Shown here piece by piece: positions 22,702-31,023 of a DNA stretch of 33,846 nucleotides (its first letter is position 1; each line of letters begins with the position of its first letter). The translations under genes and the position numbers were made by a program. Below the pieces are notes generated by a model that had not been told where the DNA came from, made no database searches, and worked only from the letters and a program-made list of their open reading frames with translations. Location: NCBI GenBank assembly GCA_037139195.1, contig JBAXGW010000050.1, forward strand, positions 1 through 33,846, in the 5' to 3' direction. This DNA comes from JBAXGW01 sp037139195 (lineage in GTDB: Bacteria; Bacteroidota; Bacteroidia; Bacteroidales; JAHJDW01).

Positions 22702-23061
22702 ATGTTTAAAAACAATCTATTTAAAGAATATTTTACAGCACTAAAAATTATAATTGTTTTAACTTTTATTTTAACTCTTTTTTTTTGGTTTAGCTCAGAT
22801 TCTCGAGGAGGAATAATAGGTGTATTTATTTGCTCAATATTCTCTTTAATATCAGTAATATTATACAATTTATTATATTTTTTACCACTAAAAAGGCTTG
22901 AATTTAGGTTAATATTGCCTGGTATTTTCAGCATATTTGTTCCTTTCTTATTATGGAAAAACAAAGATGTTAGCATTATTCAATATATACTTATAGGAAC
23001 TTCAAATCTAATTATTGGTTTATATTTTTACTTCAAAAAAAACAATTTCAAAAAGGTATAG
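22702..23061 (+). CDS. small hydrophobic membrane protein, unknown function
   Basis: 119 aa with about four membrane helices (residues about 12-30, 35-60, 70-85 and 92-112). No conserved motif recognised. It begins about 100 bases after the toxin gene. No strong promoter box was seen, so it could be read through from the toxin-antitoxin operon. Very A+T-rich with many Ile, Leu and Phe residues, as in low-complexity membrane proteins, so function cannot be guessed. Confidence 0.55.
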   Translation: MFKNNLFKEYFTALKIIIVLTFILTLFFWFSSDSRGGIIGVFICSIFSLISVILYNLLYFLPLKRLEFRLILPGIFSIFVPFLLWKNKDVSIIQYILIGTSNLIIGLYFYFKKNNFKKV

Positions 23062-23137
23062 TTCCGATTTTATTTTGAAATTGTTATTGAAGTTTACATA
23101 ATTGAAACTACACTAATTAATATATTAATTTTTAATT

Positions 23138-23398
23138 ATGTCTGAATTTATTCTATATTTTTTTGTTATTCTAAATATAGCCCTGATTTTTATAGCTGGA
23201 CGAATTGTTTTTAATTCATTTAAAGAATTCAAGAAATCATTGTTTTGGGTTTTATTTCCAGATATAATTTCAATGTTTTCAAAAAAACTTTGGCAAAAAG
23301 ATTTTGAAAATTCTGGTTCTTTTTATGCATTTATTATTTATGCTTTCGCGTTTTCATTGGGTAATTGGCTGATATTTCAGTTCGCACAATTACTATAG
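23138..23398 (+). CDS. small membrane protein, unknown function
   Basis: 86 aa with two membrane helices (about 4-26 and 62-84) flanking a loop with KEFKKSLFWVLFPDIISMFSKK. Family not recognised. It lies on the same strand as the preceding small membrane protein and ends at a hairpin shared with the convergent glmM gene. Confidence 0.55.
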   Translation: MSEFILYFFVILNIALIFIAGRIVFNSFKEFKKSLFWVLFPDIISMFSKKLWQKDFENSGSFYAFIIYAFAFSLGNWLIFQFAQLL

Positions 23399-23404
23399 AA
23401 ACAA

Positions 23405-23432
23405 AAAAAGAGCTACCGAAGCAGCCCTTTTT
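23405..23432. terminator. bidirectional terminator between convergent genes
   Basis: AAAAAGAGCT (23405-23414) pairs with AGCCCTTTTT (23423-23432) with one mismatch and an eight-base loop. Runs of A and T on both sides would serve both strands. Confidence 0.5.
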
Positions 23433-23440
23433 CAAATTTA

Positions 23441-24811
23441 CTATATTTTTTCTATCACACTATTCGCGAGCATTTCGGCATTTTCCATTGAATCGCTTTC
23501 GGCATAAATACGAATAATTGGTTCTGTATTCGACTTTCGTAAATGTACCCAGCCATTCGGATAATCAATCCTTACACCATCAATATCAATTATTGGAAAT
23601 TCCTTGAAAATTTCTTTTATTTTTAACAAAACACCATCAACATCAATGCTTGGGGAAAGTTCAATTTTCTTTTTGGCAATAAAGTAGTTCGGAAAACTAT
23701 TTCTAATATCCGATACTTTTTGTTTTCTTTCTGCCATTAAACTTAAAAACAGTGCTACACCAACTAATGCATCACGTCCGTAGTGCAATTCGGGTAAAAT
23801 AATACCTCCATTACCCTCACCACCAATAATAGCATTAACTTCTTTCATTTTTGTTACTACATTAACTTCTCCAACAGCCGATGCAGAATATTTTTTCCCA
23901 TATTTCTCAGTTACTTCTTGCAATGCTTTCGACGATGAAAGATTAGATACTGTTGTTCCAGCTTCTTTAGATAAAATATAATCAGCACATGCCACAAGTG
24001 TATATTCTTCGCCAAAGCAAGAACCATCTTCTGAAATAATAGCAAGTCTATCAACATCAGGGTCAACTACAAATCCAACATCTACTTTGTTTTCCTTTAC
24101 CGTTTTTGAAATTTCAGTAAGATGTTCGGGAAGCGGCTCTGGGTTGTGTGGAAATAAGCCATTAGGCTCTGTATACAATTCAACAATTTTTGTAACTCCT
24201 AGAGCTTTTAACAAAGGAACAATAGAAATACCTCCTGTTGAATTAACGCAATCTACAGCTACGGAGAAATTTGCAGCTTTTATTGCATTAATATTAACAT
24301 GTTTTAGTTTTAATACTGCCTGAATATGCTCGTCAATAGCAGTTTCATATTTTGAATAAACACCTATCCTATCTACATCAACAAAATCAAAAGATTCAGT
24401 TTCTGCATATCCTAGAATTTCAGAGCCTTCAGCTGCATTTACAAATTCTCCTTTTTCATTTAATAATTTCAAAGCATTCCATTGTTTTGGATTATGACTT
24501 GCTGTTAAAATAATTCCACCATCTAGTTTTAATTGAGTTACTGCAACTTCAACAGTTGGAGTTGTTGACAAACCCAAATCAACTACATCAATTCCACAGC
24601 CCATCAATGTGCCTGCAACAATATTATTAACCATTTCGCCCGATATTCTGGCATCTCGACCTAAAGCTATTTTTAATTTTTTTGTCTTGTTTTTAGTTAA
24701 CCACTTTGCATAAGCCGATGAAAATTTAACTAAATCTAGAGGGTTTAAGCTATCGCCGATATTTCCGCCAATTGTACCTCTAATACCTGAAATGGATTTT
24801 ATTAGAACCAT
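23441..24811 (-). CDS. glmM: phosphohexose mutase, probably phosphoglucosamine mutase
   Basis: 456 aa alpha-D-phosphohexomutase. The four conserved blocks are seen in order: catalytic TASHNP with Ser105; metal-binding DPDVDRLAI from 250; sugar-binding GEGNGG at 331-336; and phosphate-binding SNTEP at 427-431. The Bacteroidota members are usually named GlmM (glucosamine-6-phosphate to glucosamine-1-phosphate, for peptidoglycan and LPS), but GEGNGG and SNTEP resemble archaeal and PMM/PGM forms more than E. coli GlmM (GEQSGH), so mannose or glucose phosphate is possible. Single gene with its own -7 box at 24837-24844. Confidence 0.85.
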   Translation of the reverse strand: MVLIKSISGIRGTIGGNIGDSLNPLDLVKFSSAYAKWLTKNKTKKLKIALGRDARISGEMVNNIVAGTLMGCGIDVVDLGLSTTPTVEVAVTQLKLDGGIILTASHNPKQWNALKLLNEKGEFVNAAEGSEILGYAETESFDFVDVDRIGVYSKYETAIDEHIQAVLKLKHVNINAIKAANFSVAVDCVNSTGGISIVPLLKALGVTKIVELYTEPNGLFPHNPEPLPEHLTEISKTVKENKVDVGFVVDPDVDRLAIISEDGSCFGEEYTLVACADYILSKEAGTTVSNLSSSKALQEVTEKYGKKYSASAVGEVNVVTKMKEVNAIIGGEGNGGIILPELHYGRDALVGVALFLSLMAERKQKVSDIRNSFPNYFIAKKKIELSPSIDVDGVLLKIKEIFKEFPIIDIDGVRIDYPNGWVHLRKSNTEPIIRIYAESDSMENAEMLANSVIEKI

Positions 24812-24836
24812 AATTAAAATATAAAATTTTGAATGA

Positions 24837-24844
24837 CAAATTTA
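24837..24844 (-). promoter_or_regulatory. -7 promoter element of glmM
   Basis: Minus-strand TAAATTTG, 26 bases before the start at 24811. A TTTAG sits near the -33 position. Confidence 0.4.
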
Positions 24845-25049
24845 TTGAAAATTAAATACAAAACTAAACTTGCAATTTACTAAAAACTAAAATTTACTAA
24901 CTATATTTTGTCAAAAAAAACACACTGCTTTATGAATAATAAAACAATTGTTTCTGTTTTAAAATATTGATATTACGGGGATTGATATTTATAAACTATT
25001 TTGTGTTAAAAATATTAGCTAATTAACACAAGTGTTGATTTATTTTCGT

Positions 25050-25057
25050 TAATTTTG
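25050..25057 (+). promoter_or_regulatory. candidate -7 element of the TPR-aroE operon
   Basis: TAATTTTG lies 23 bases before the ATG at 25080. No TTTG was found at the proper spacing. Confidence 0.35.
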
Positions 25058-25079
25058 TATATTAAAATATAATATATCA

Positions 25080-26501
25080 ATGAAGGAAGATTTCGATTTT
25101 TTTCAAAATGACGAGCAACTTATGTCAATGATTAGCAGGTTTGAGGACATGCTTTTTAATGATAAGGATTGTTATTTTGATATTGAAGAAATTGAAAAGC
25201 TAGCAAATTACTACTACGAAAGCACTAATTTGAAAAGAGCAATGCAAGTGGTTAACTACGGATTAACTCAGCATCCTCTATCTTCTGAACTTAAAATTTG
25301 CAAAGCACAACTTTTTATTTCTTCAAATAAAGCCGAAAAGGGATTGGAAATCCTTGAATATGTTGAAGCTATTGAACCTCACAACCCTGATTTGCAATTA
25401 ACCAAAGGCTTAATTTTTAGCCAATTATCAAGATCAGACGAAGCGATAGAGGCTTTTACAAAAGCGATTGATAATATTGAAGATAAAGACGAAACATATA
25501 TCAACATTGCATTTGAATACGAAAACCTAAACAAATATCCTGAAGCAATAAATTTTCTAAAACTCGCATTAGCAGAAAACCCTGATAATGATTCGGCGCT
25601 TTATGAAATAGCCTTTTGTTTTGAGTTAGCTAAAAAAATGGAAGAATCAGCTGATTTTTTTGCCGATTTCACTAAAAAACATCCTTTTAGCATTGCAGCT
25701 TGGTTTAATTTAGGATTGTCGCTTCAAAACTTAGGATTACTTGAAAAGGCTATAATGGCTTATGATTATGCAATTGTTATTGACGAAGCATATACTCCTG
25801 CTTACTATAACAAGGCTGCATGCTTTATGAATCTTGAACAATACAAAAAAGCAATAACTATATTTGAAGAAACATTTGAATATGCTGAGCCAGAAGCTTT
25901 TGCATTGTATAGCATAGGCGAATGTTATGAAAGAGCCGAAGAGCATCAAAATGCATTCGATTATTTTAAGTTAGCCATTGAGATAGATGCAGATTTTGCA
26001 GATGCTTGGATAGGTGCAGGTGTTATGCTCGACCATTTGGGCAAAACAAAATCCTCCATTCGCTTTATTGAAAAAGGCATTGAATTATCGCCCGATAATG
26101 TTGAGTATTGGTATATTTTAGGCGATACATTTTTCAAATTGAAAGATTTTAAAGTATCTGAAAATGCGTATAGAAATGTTTCTTTATTACAGCCTACTAA
26201 CAATGAAATTTGGACTGATTTAGCTGCTGTGATCATTGAATATAGAGATGTTGAGACTGCAATAGAAGTTTTGGAAGAAGGCCTGACATATAATAACGAC
26301 CAAGTTGAAATATTATATTGGCTTGGAACCCTACATTTAATGACAAGCAATAGAATGCAAGCTGAAATATATTTTCAAAAAGCGTTTTCTATCGATTATA
26401 ATTGTCATGAAATAATTGGAGAAGTTAATCCTGATATGCTATTAAACGAATTAGTTGTGAATATGATTCACGAATATAAAAATAATCAAACCATACAATA
26501 A
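25080..26501 (+). CDS. tetratricopeptide-repeat protein
   Basis: 473 aa, soluble, with no signal peptide. From about residue 40 onward the protein is built of roughly ten TPR units (for example AWFNLGLSLQNLGLLEKAIM and AYYNKAACFMNLEQYKKAIT), with typical W/L/G/Y/A/P spacing. Such scaffolds bind partners; the binding partner is unknown. It is separated by one base from the phosphosulfolactate synthase gene and so is the first gene of a four-gene operon with DedA and aroE. Confidence 0.9.
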   Translation: MKEDFDFFQNDEQLMSMISRFEDMLFNDKDCYFDIEEIEKLANYYYESTNLKRAMQVVNYGLTQHPLSSELKICKAQLFISSNKAEKGLEILEYVEAIEPHNPDLQLTKGLIFSQLSRSDEAIEAFTKAIDNIEDKDETYINIAFEYENLNKYPEAINFLKLALAENPDNDSALYEIAFCFELAKKMEESADFFADFTKKHPFSIAAWFNLGLSLQNLGLLEKAIMAYDYAIVIDEAYTPAYYNKAACFMNLEQYKKAITIFEETFEYAEPEAFALYSIGECYERAEEHQNAFDYFKLAIEIDADFADAWIGAGVMLDHLGKTKSSIRFIEKGIELSPDNVEYWYILGDTFFKLKDFKVSENAYRNVSLLQPTNNEIWTDLAAVIIEYRDVETAIEVLEEGLTYNNDQVEILYWLGTLHLMTSNRMQAEIYFQKAFSIDYNCHEIIGEVNPDMLLNELVVNMIHEYKNNQTIQ

Positions 26502-26502
26502 A

Positions 26503-27291
26503 ATGAATTTCAAATTACCCTACATGCCTGAACGTGCAGAAAAGCCACGTAATAATGGATTAACAATGATGATGGACAAGGGTTTAAGCATCAGAGAAAC
26601 AGAAGATTTAGTTTCAGCAAGTGCTGACTTTATCGACCTTGCTAAAATGGGATTTGGAACGTCGATGATAACAAATAATCTTGAGAAAAAGATTCAAATC
26701 TACAAAGAAGCAAATATAAAACCTTATTTTGGCGGCACATTATTTGAAGCCTTTGCTGCTCGTAATCTTTTAAAAGACTACATAAAGTACAATGAAAAAT
26801 ATAAAATGGAATATGTAGAAGTTTCTGATGGTTGTATGAAAATGAATACCGACGAAAAATTGGAATTCATTCATAAGTTATCTAAACATTTTACTGTTTT
26901 AAGTGAAGTGGGATCAAAAGAAGCAGGAATAATGATAAGTCCGGCCAGATGGATTAAAATGATGCAAGAAGAGCTTAAAGCCGGCTCCTGGAAAGTAATT
27001 GCTGAAGCCAGAGAAAGCGGAAACGTTGGTATATATCGTCCAAATGGCAATGCACATGTTTCGCTTGTAAACAAAATATTAAATAAAATCAATCAAGACG
27101 ATATTATTTGGGAAACTCCTCACAAACCTCAAGCTGTTTGGTTTATTAAACTTTTGGGTGCAAATGTAAATTTAGGAAATATTGGATCTAACGAAGTTAT
27201 ACCTACTGAAACATTAAGATTGGGACTTAGAGGCGATACGTTTCTTACTTTTATGCCAGAAGAAATGCAATTAAAACTTAAACAACAATAA
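26503..27291 (+). CDS. phosphosulfolactate synthase family protein
   Basis: 262 aa, TIM-barrel. The sequence matches the ComA family throughout: GLTMMMDKGL near the N-terminus, DFIDLAKMGFGTS, YFGGTLFEA, MEYVEVSDGCM, LSEVGSKE, and VIAEARESGNVGIY. In methanogens the enzyme adds sulfite to phosphoenolpyruvate as the first step to coenzyme M; in Bacillus a relative makes sulfolactate in spores. Bacteroidota make neither as far as I know; many make sulfonolipids, so a link is possible. The second-step genes (ComB, ComC) are not in the window. Family call is firm, function uncertain. Confidence 0.85.
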   Translation: MNFKLPYMPERAEKPRNNGLTMMMDKGLSIRETEDLVSASADFIDLAKMGFGTSMITNNLEKKIQIYKEANIKPYFGGTLFEAFAARNLLKDYIKYNEKYKMEYVEVSDGCMKMNTDEKLEFIHKLSKHFTVLSEVGSKEAGIMISPARWIKMMQEELKAGSWKVIAEARESGNVGIYRPNGNAHVSLVNKILNKINQDDIIWETPHKPQAVWFIKLLGANVNLGNIGSNEVIPTETLRLGLRGDTFLTFMPEEMQLKLKQQ

Positions 27292-27308
27292 ACTAAACTA
27301 TTTCCTTC

Positions 27309-27959
27309 ATGATTGATTTAATCAAATTCCTAATAGATTTTGTTTTACACATTGACAAACACTTGGTTGAGATAGTTACTAACTACCAAACTTGGACTTA
27401 TTTAATCTTGTTTTTAATTATTTTTTGCGAAACTGGTTTAGTAGTAACGCCATTTTTACCTGGCGATTCCCTCCTATTTGCTTCAGGCGCAATTTGTGCA
27501 ATGGAAGGAAATCCTTTAAACATAGCCGTTTTAATCCCTCTTTTACTTGCAGCATCAATTATTGGAGATAATACAAATTATTTTATTGGCAATTTTTTAG
27601 GTAACAAAGTTTATGAGAAGAATTATAAACTAATAAAACGCAAATATATTGATGATACTCACGCTTTTTATGAAAAACATGGTGGTAAAACTTTGATATT
27701 TGCTCGCTTTATGCCAATTATCAGAACTTTTGCTCCATTCGTTGCAGGCATTGGCAAAATGAAATATCCAAAATTTATTACCTTTTGTGTAGCTGGTAAT
27801 GTAATTTGGATTGTGCTTTTTTCTTTAGCTGGTTACTTTTTTGGCAATATTCCAATCGTTCAAAAAAACTTCACAATTGTAATTATGTCGATTATAGTTA
27901 TTTCAATTTTACCTCCGATTATTGCCGTAATAAAGAGCAAATTTAAAAAATCGGCGTAA
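27309..27959 (+). CDS. DedA family membrane protein
   Basis: 216 aa with four to five membrane helices. It has the DedA signatures FCETGLVVTPFLPGDSLLF and FARFMPIIRTFAPFVAGIG, the latter with the conserved R-x-x-P-x-x-R. DedA proteins are proposed lipid flippases for undecaprenyl phosphate or phosphatidylethanolamine and affect envelope stability. It starts 17 bases after the synthase stop, and its stop is four bases before the aroE start. Confidence 0.92.
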   Translation: MIDLIKFLIDFVLHIDKHLVEIVTNYQTWTYLILFLIIFCETGLVVTPFLPGDSLLFASGAICAMEGNPLNIAVLIPLLLAASIIGDNTNYFIGNFLGNKVYEKNYKLIKRKYIDDTHAFYEKHGGKTLIFARFMPIIRTFAPFVAGIGKMKYPKFITFCVAGNVIWIVLFSLAGYFFGNIPIVQKNFTIVIMSIIVISILPPIIAVIKSKFKKSA

Positions 27960-27963
27960 AAAC

Positions 27964-28707
27964 ATGATGCAATTTGGATTAATTGGCAAAAAACTATCCC
28001 ATTCGTTTTCACCTATAATATTTGAAGAAAAATTTCTTAAATCAAATATTGAAGCTTCCTACCATTTATTTGAAATTGAAAAAATTGACGATTTTGGGGC
28101 TATTTTATCTAACAACCCCAATCTAAGGGGTTTAAATATTACTATTCCTTATAAACAAGAAATAATCCCTTTCCTAACATCTGTTTCTTCTGAAGTTAAA
28201 TCTATACAGGCAGTTAACACCGTTGTTATTAACAGAAATAACAATGAGATAGAAACTATTGGATATAATACTGATGTTTATGGCTTTGAACATTCTATAA
28301 AACCATTTTTAGAAATGCATCATCACAGAGCATTGATAATTGGAACTGGAGGAGCTTCTAAAGCAGTATATTATGTTTTAAAGAATATAGGTATCGATTG
28401 CCTTTTTGTATCACGTAATCCAAAGAAAAATAACGAGGTAAGCTATCAGCAATTAAATAAGTTTATTTTCGATAATCATTATCTAATAGTTAATACAAGC
28501 CCAGTTGGCATGTTTCCAAATTCAGACGAATTTCCTGATATTCCTTATCAATATATTACTGATAAACATTTGTGCTACGATTTAATTTATAATCCAGCCG
28601 ACACACAATTTTTAATAAAATCGAAACAAGTAGGCGCAACAATTATGAATGGCTGGCAAATGCTTAATTTTCAAGCAGAAAAAGCTTGGCAAATTTGGAA
28701 TGATTAA
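27964..28707 (+). CDS. aroE: shikimate dehydrogenase
   Basis: 247 aa. Reduces 3-dehydroshikimate to shikimate with NADPH. Conserved parts: FGLIGKKLSHSFSP at the N-terminus (shikimate binding), NITIPYK with the catalytic Lys64, NTVV with Asn85, NTDVYGF with Asp104, and the NADP loop GTGGASKA at 127-134. Slightly shorter than the E. coli protein (272 aa), as in many Bacteroidota. The first of two adjacent ATG codons is used; the second would lose one residue. Last gene of the TPR operon. Confidence 0.95.
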   Translation: MMQFGLIGKKLSHSFSPIIFEEKFLKSNIEASYHLFEIEKIDDFGAILSNNPNLRGLNITIPYKQEIIPFLTSVSSEVKSIQAVNTVVINRNNNEIETIGYNTDVYGFEHSIKPFLEMHHHRALIIGTGGASKAVYYVLKNIGIDCLFVSRNPKKNNEVSYQQLNKFIFDNHYLIVNTSPVGMFPNSDEFPDIPYQYITDKHLCYDLIYNPADTQFLIKSKQVGATIMNGWQMLNFQAEKAWQIWND

Positions 28708-28734
28708 TTATCTTAGCAGAAATATTTTCGAGCT

Positions 28735-29511
28735 ATGACACGGAAACTTTTATTTGTATTTTCCTTTTTTCTTTTAATAATAGCATCTTGTTCGCGTGAT
28801 GAGCTGACCAATTGCAACTGCATAGGAAAAGAAAACACAATTTGTCGTGAAGTTGTTTTTAACAATGATGTATATAGCGGATATATTGAATATGCCTACA
28901 ATAATTTCGATAGCATCTCGAATATTAAATACTTTTCAAGTCAGGCTAATTCAATTAAAACCATTTTATTTTACTATGATTCAACCAATAACATCTCGCA
29001 TAAAATATTTAAAAACAGCAATTCGTTTTATGATGAATTAAAATATGCTTACCTTGACAATAAAATAAATGACATTTACTATTTATCACAAAACGATACC
29101 GTTTACCAAAATAAATATTTTTATCAAGATAATTTATTAAAAAAAATTGAGTTCTTTTCTTCCGCTTCAGCAGATTCTTCTATTGCTTGGACTTACTACT
29201 CTGACAACAAAATCAGACATGAAAAGCATTATGGAAACAATGGAATGATTAAATACTATCGGTTTTTTGAATATTTCTCAAATAATATTGATAAAATTTC
29301 AATTTATAATTCTCAAGATTCTCTCGTCGAGTATTATACTATTAATAAAAACAATTCGAGTATTATTAATACATGCACAAAAGCTGGCATAGATTTCATA
29401 TATCAAACAAGCGAATACTATAATGATGGAAATTTAAAGACAAGAATTACCTTCAACGAAAAAGGAAAAGAAGTTTTAAGAATCCATTATTTATATAACG
29501 AAGCTAATTAA
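28735..29511 (+). CDS. lipoprotein with repeated tyrosine-rich units
   Basis: 258 aa. The lipoprotein signal ends in IASC with Cys19. The mature part has repeated short beta-hairpin units with aromatic pairs and D/N (for example YYDSTNNISHKIF, YYLSQNDTV, FYQDNLLKKIEF, YYSDNKIRHEKHYGNNG, EYYNDGNLKTRITFNEKGK), similar in style to YD/RHS or MORN-like repeats in Bacteroidota lipoproteins. I cannot name a family. It starts 27 bases after aroE and may be in its operon. Its end overlaps by four bases with the convergent DUF2147 gene. Confidence 0.72.
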   Translation: MTRKLLFVFSFFLLIIASCSRDELTNCNCIGKENTICREVVFNNDVYSGYIEYAYNNFDSISNIKYFSSQANSIKTILFYYDSTNNISHKIFKNSNSFYDELKYAYLDNKINDIYYLSQNDTVYQNKYFYQDNLLKKIEFFSSASADSSIAWTYYSDNKIRHEKHYGNNGMIKYYRFFEYFSNNIDKISIYNSQDSLVEYYTINKNNSSIINTCTKAGIDFIYQTSEYYNDGNLKTRITFNEKGKEVLRIHYLYNEAN

Positions 29512-29951
29512 TTTATTTTCCTTTTCCAAACAGAAGTTCTGCCAACAATAGAAACACCCATAAACCCTCTAACTTCTATTGTATTATTATCAGTCAGTGT
29601 TATTTTGCAGCTATATGAATTACCCGATTCTGGGTCGTAAACTTTGCCATCAACCCATACTTTATCGCCATCGTAAACGAAGTTTTTTAATATTTCTAGT
29701 TTCACAATTGGTCTTGTTCTTAATTTTGGATCAGGATTTTTTTTATCAACTAATGGCTTTCCGTCTTTTCCATTGGGTTCCTTAACGGATATTATTCTAC
29801 CATAATACATCGAACTCCATTTGTATATTTCAACAACTCCTTTATTGTTTTCGGTTATCCATTTGCCAACTATAGCATCGGCTTCAGCAGTTTGGGCATG
29901 AGTTTGCGCAAAGCAAAACATCAATAAAATGCCTATTATTATTTTCTTCAT
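29508..29951 (-). CDS. DUF2147 family exported protein
   Basis: 147 aa with a signal peptide (MKKIIIGILLMFCFAQTHA). The body carries the DUF2147 blocks: IVGKWITENNKGVVEIYKW, YYGRII, KPLVDKKNPDPKLRTRPI, DGKVYDPESGNSYSCKITL, and VRGFMGVSIVGRT.VW. It is periplasmic or secreted, with a small beta-barrel fold; function unknown. Confidence 0.88.
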   Translation of the reverse strand: MKKIIIGILLMFCFAQTHAQTAEADAIVGKWITENNKGVVEIYKWSSMYYGRIISVKEPNGKDGKPLVDKKNPDPKLRTRPIVKLEILKNFVYDGDKVWVDGKVYDPESGNSYSCKITLTDNNTIEVRGFMGVSIVGRTSVWKRKIN

Positions 29952-30022
29952 TGGGTTAAAGATTAGTTAATCAAATAACGCAATAAAAATCAAAATAATA
30001 TAAATTTTTTTACAAAAAAATC

Positions 30023-30895
30023 TTAATCAACAACAAAAACATCCGGTATTATACTCATAACAGGGATTGTAGAGTTTCGCATAATTTCTTGAGCAGCAGA
30101 ACCAACAAAAAATTTCACCCAATTTTTTTCTTGTTGGGTCATTATCATAATTAAATCAGCGTCCGCCAATTCAGCGTAATCTACAATCATTTGCGATAAC
30201 GAAGATTTTGTTCCAAATTCATCACGAACAATTTCTGATGTACAATAAATACTTCGCTCTTCAATATAACGCTTTACTTCCTCTATTTGCGATTTTAATT
30301 GCTCGTAAATATCCTGATCACTTGTAATTAAGGCTGAAACAACTTTAATTGTTGCACCAAAAATCTTTGCAATTTCTATCGCTTTGTTTACTTTTTGCTT
30401 GGTTTGTTTTGTTAAATCTAAGGGAAGAACAATCTTTTTGCAGTCTTTTTTATCTTCTCCAGCTGATAAATAACTAATTACCGGGCATTTGGTTTCTCTA
30501 ACAATCCTGGATGCATTTGCTCCAATATATCGCTTTTCATCACTGCTATCGCTGCTGTTTCGTCCTATTAAAACTAGCGATGCCATAGTTTGATCTGCAA
30601 ATTCAGAAATTTTTGTATATACTTTTCCTTTATCAACAAGCGTTTCTATCGTTATTTTCGACTTTTTTCTATATTCATTAGCCAGTTCTTCAAGCTTTTC
30701 CTTGACAGACGCAATTAATTTCTCGGTGCTTCCATCAAATAAAAACTTAGTAATCATATTGTTTTCTTCTATTACATGATATAATGTAATACTTGTATTT
30801 AAGGTTTTGGCAAAGTTAATAGCTTGGCTTATAACATATTTTGACGATTCAGAAAAGTCAATTGGCACCAAAATAGTTTTAAAATAGCGTTCCAT
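30023..30895 (-). CDS. tandem-domain universal stress protein
   Basis: 290 aa made of two UspA domains in tandem (about 1-145 and 150-290). The first starts KTILVPIDFSESSKYVISQA and ends ETKCPVISY; the second ends NSTIPVMSI. The ATP-binding G-2x-G-9x-G(S/T) motif is not complete in either half (GRNSSDSSDEKRYIGANAS and QQEKNWVKFFVGSA), so nucleotide binding is doubtful. Expression in other bacteria rises under starvation or stress; here a -7 box at 30915-30922 is the only control element visible. Confidence 0.9.
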   Translation of the reverse strand: MERYFKTILVPIDFSESSKYVISQAINFAKTLNTSITLYHVIEENNMITKFLFDGSTEKLIASVKEKLEELANEYRKKSKITIETLVDKGKVYTKISEFADQTMASLVLIGRNSSDSSDEKRYIGANASRIVRETKCPVISYLSAGEDKKDCKKIVLPLDLTKQTKQKVNKAIEIAKIFGATIKVVSALITSDQDIYEQLKSQIEEVKRYIEERSIYCTSEIVRDEFGTKSSLSQMIVDYAELADADLIMIMTQQEKNWVKFFVGSAAQEIMRNSTIPVMSIIPDVFVVD

Positions 30896-30914
30896 TTATT
30901 TTTATTTTCTAATA

Positions 30915-30922
30915 CAAAATTA
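30915..30922 (-). promoter_or_regulatory. -7 promoter element of the universal stress gene
   Basis: Minus-strand TAATTTTG, 20 bases before the start at 30895. Confidence 0.4.
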
Positions 30923-30990
30923 GTGATTTTTGTTAATTAATGTGTTAATTTCTCTTAACAATCATGCAAAAAATCAATTATTTATATCTG

Positions 30991-30998
30991 TATATTTG
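30991..30998 (+). promoter_or_regulatory. -7 promoter element of the nucleoside phosphorylase gene
   Basis: TATATTTG, 26 bases before the ATG at 31024. No TTTG was found at the -33 position. Confidence 0.4.
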
Positions 30999-31023
30999 AA
31001 TAATAAAGCTAAAGCCAATTTCA

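Noticed and set aside
22683..22976. 97-codon minus-strand frame
   Set aside because: It is antisense to a plus-strand membrane protein with clear helices; amino-acid composition is unlike a real protein.
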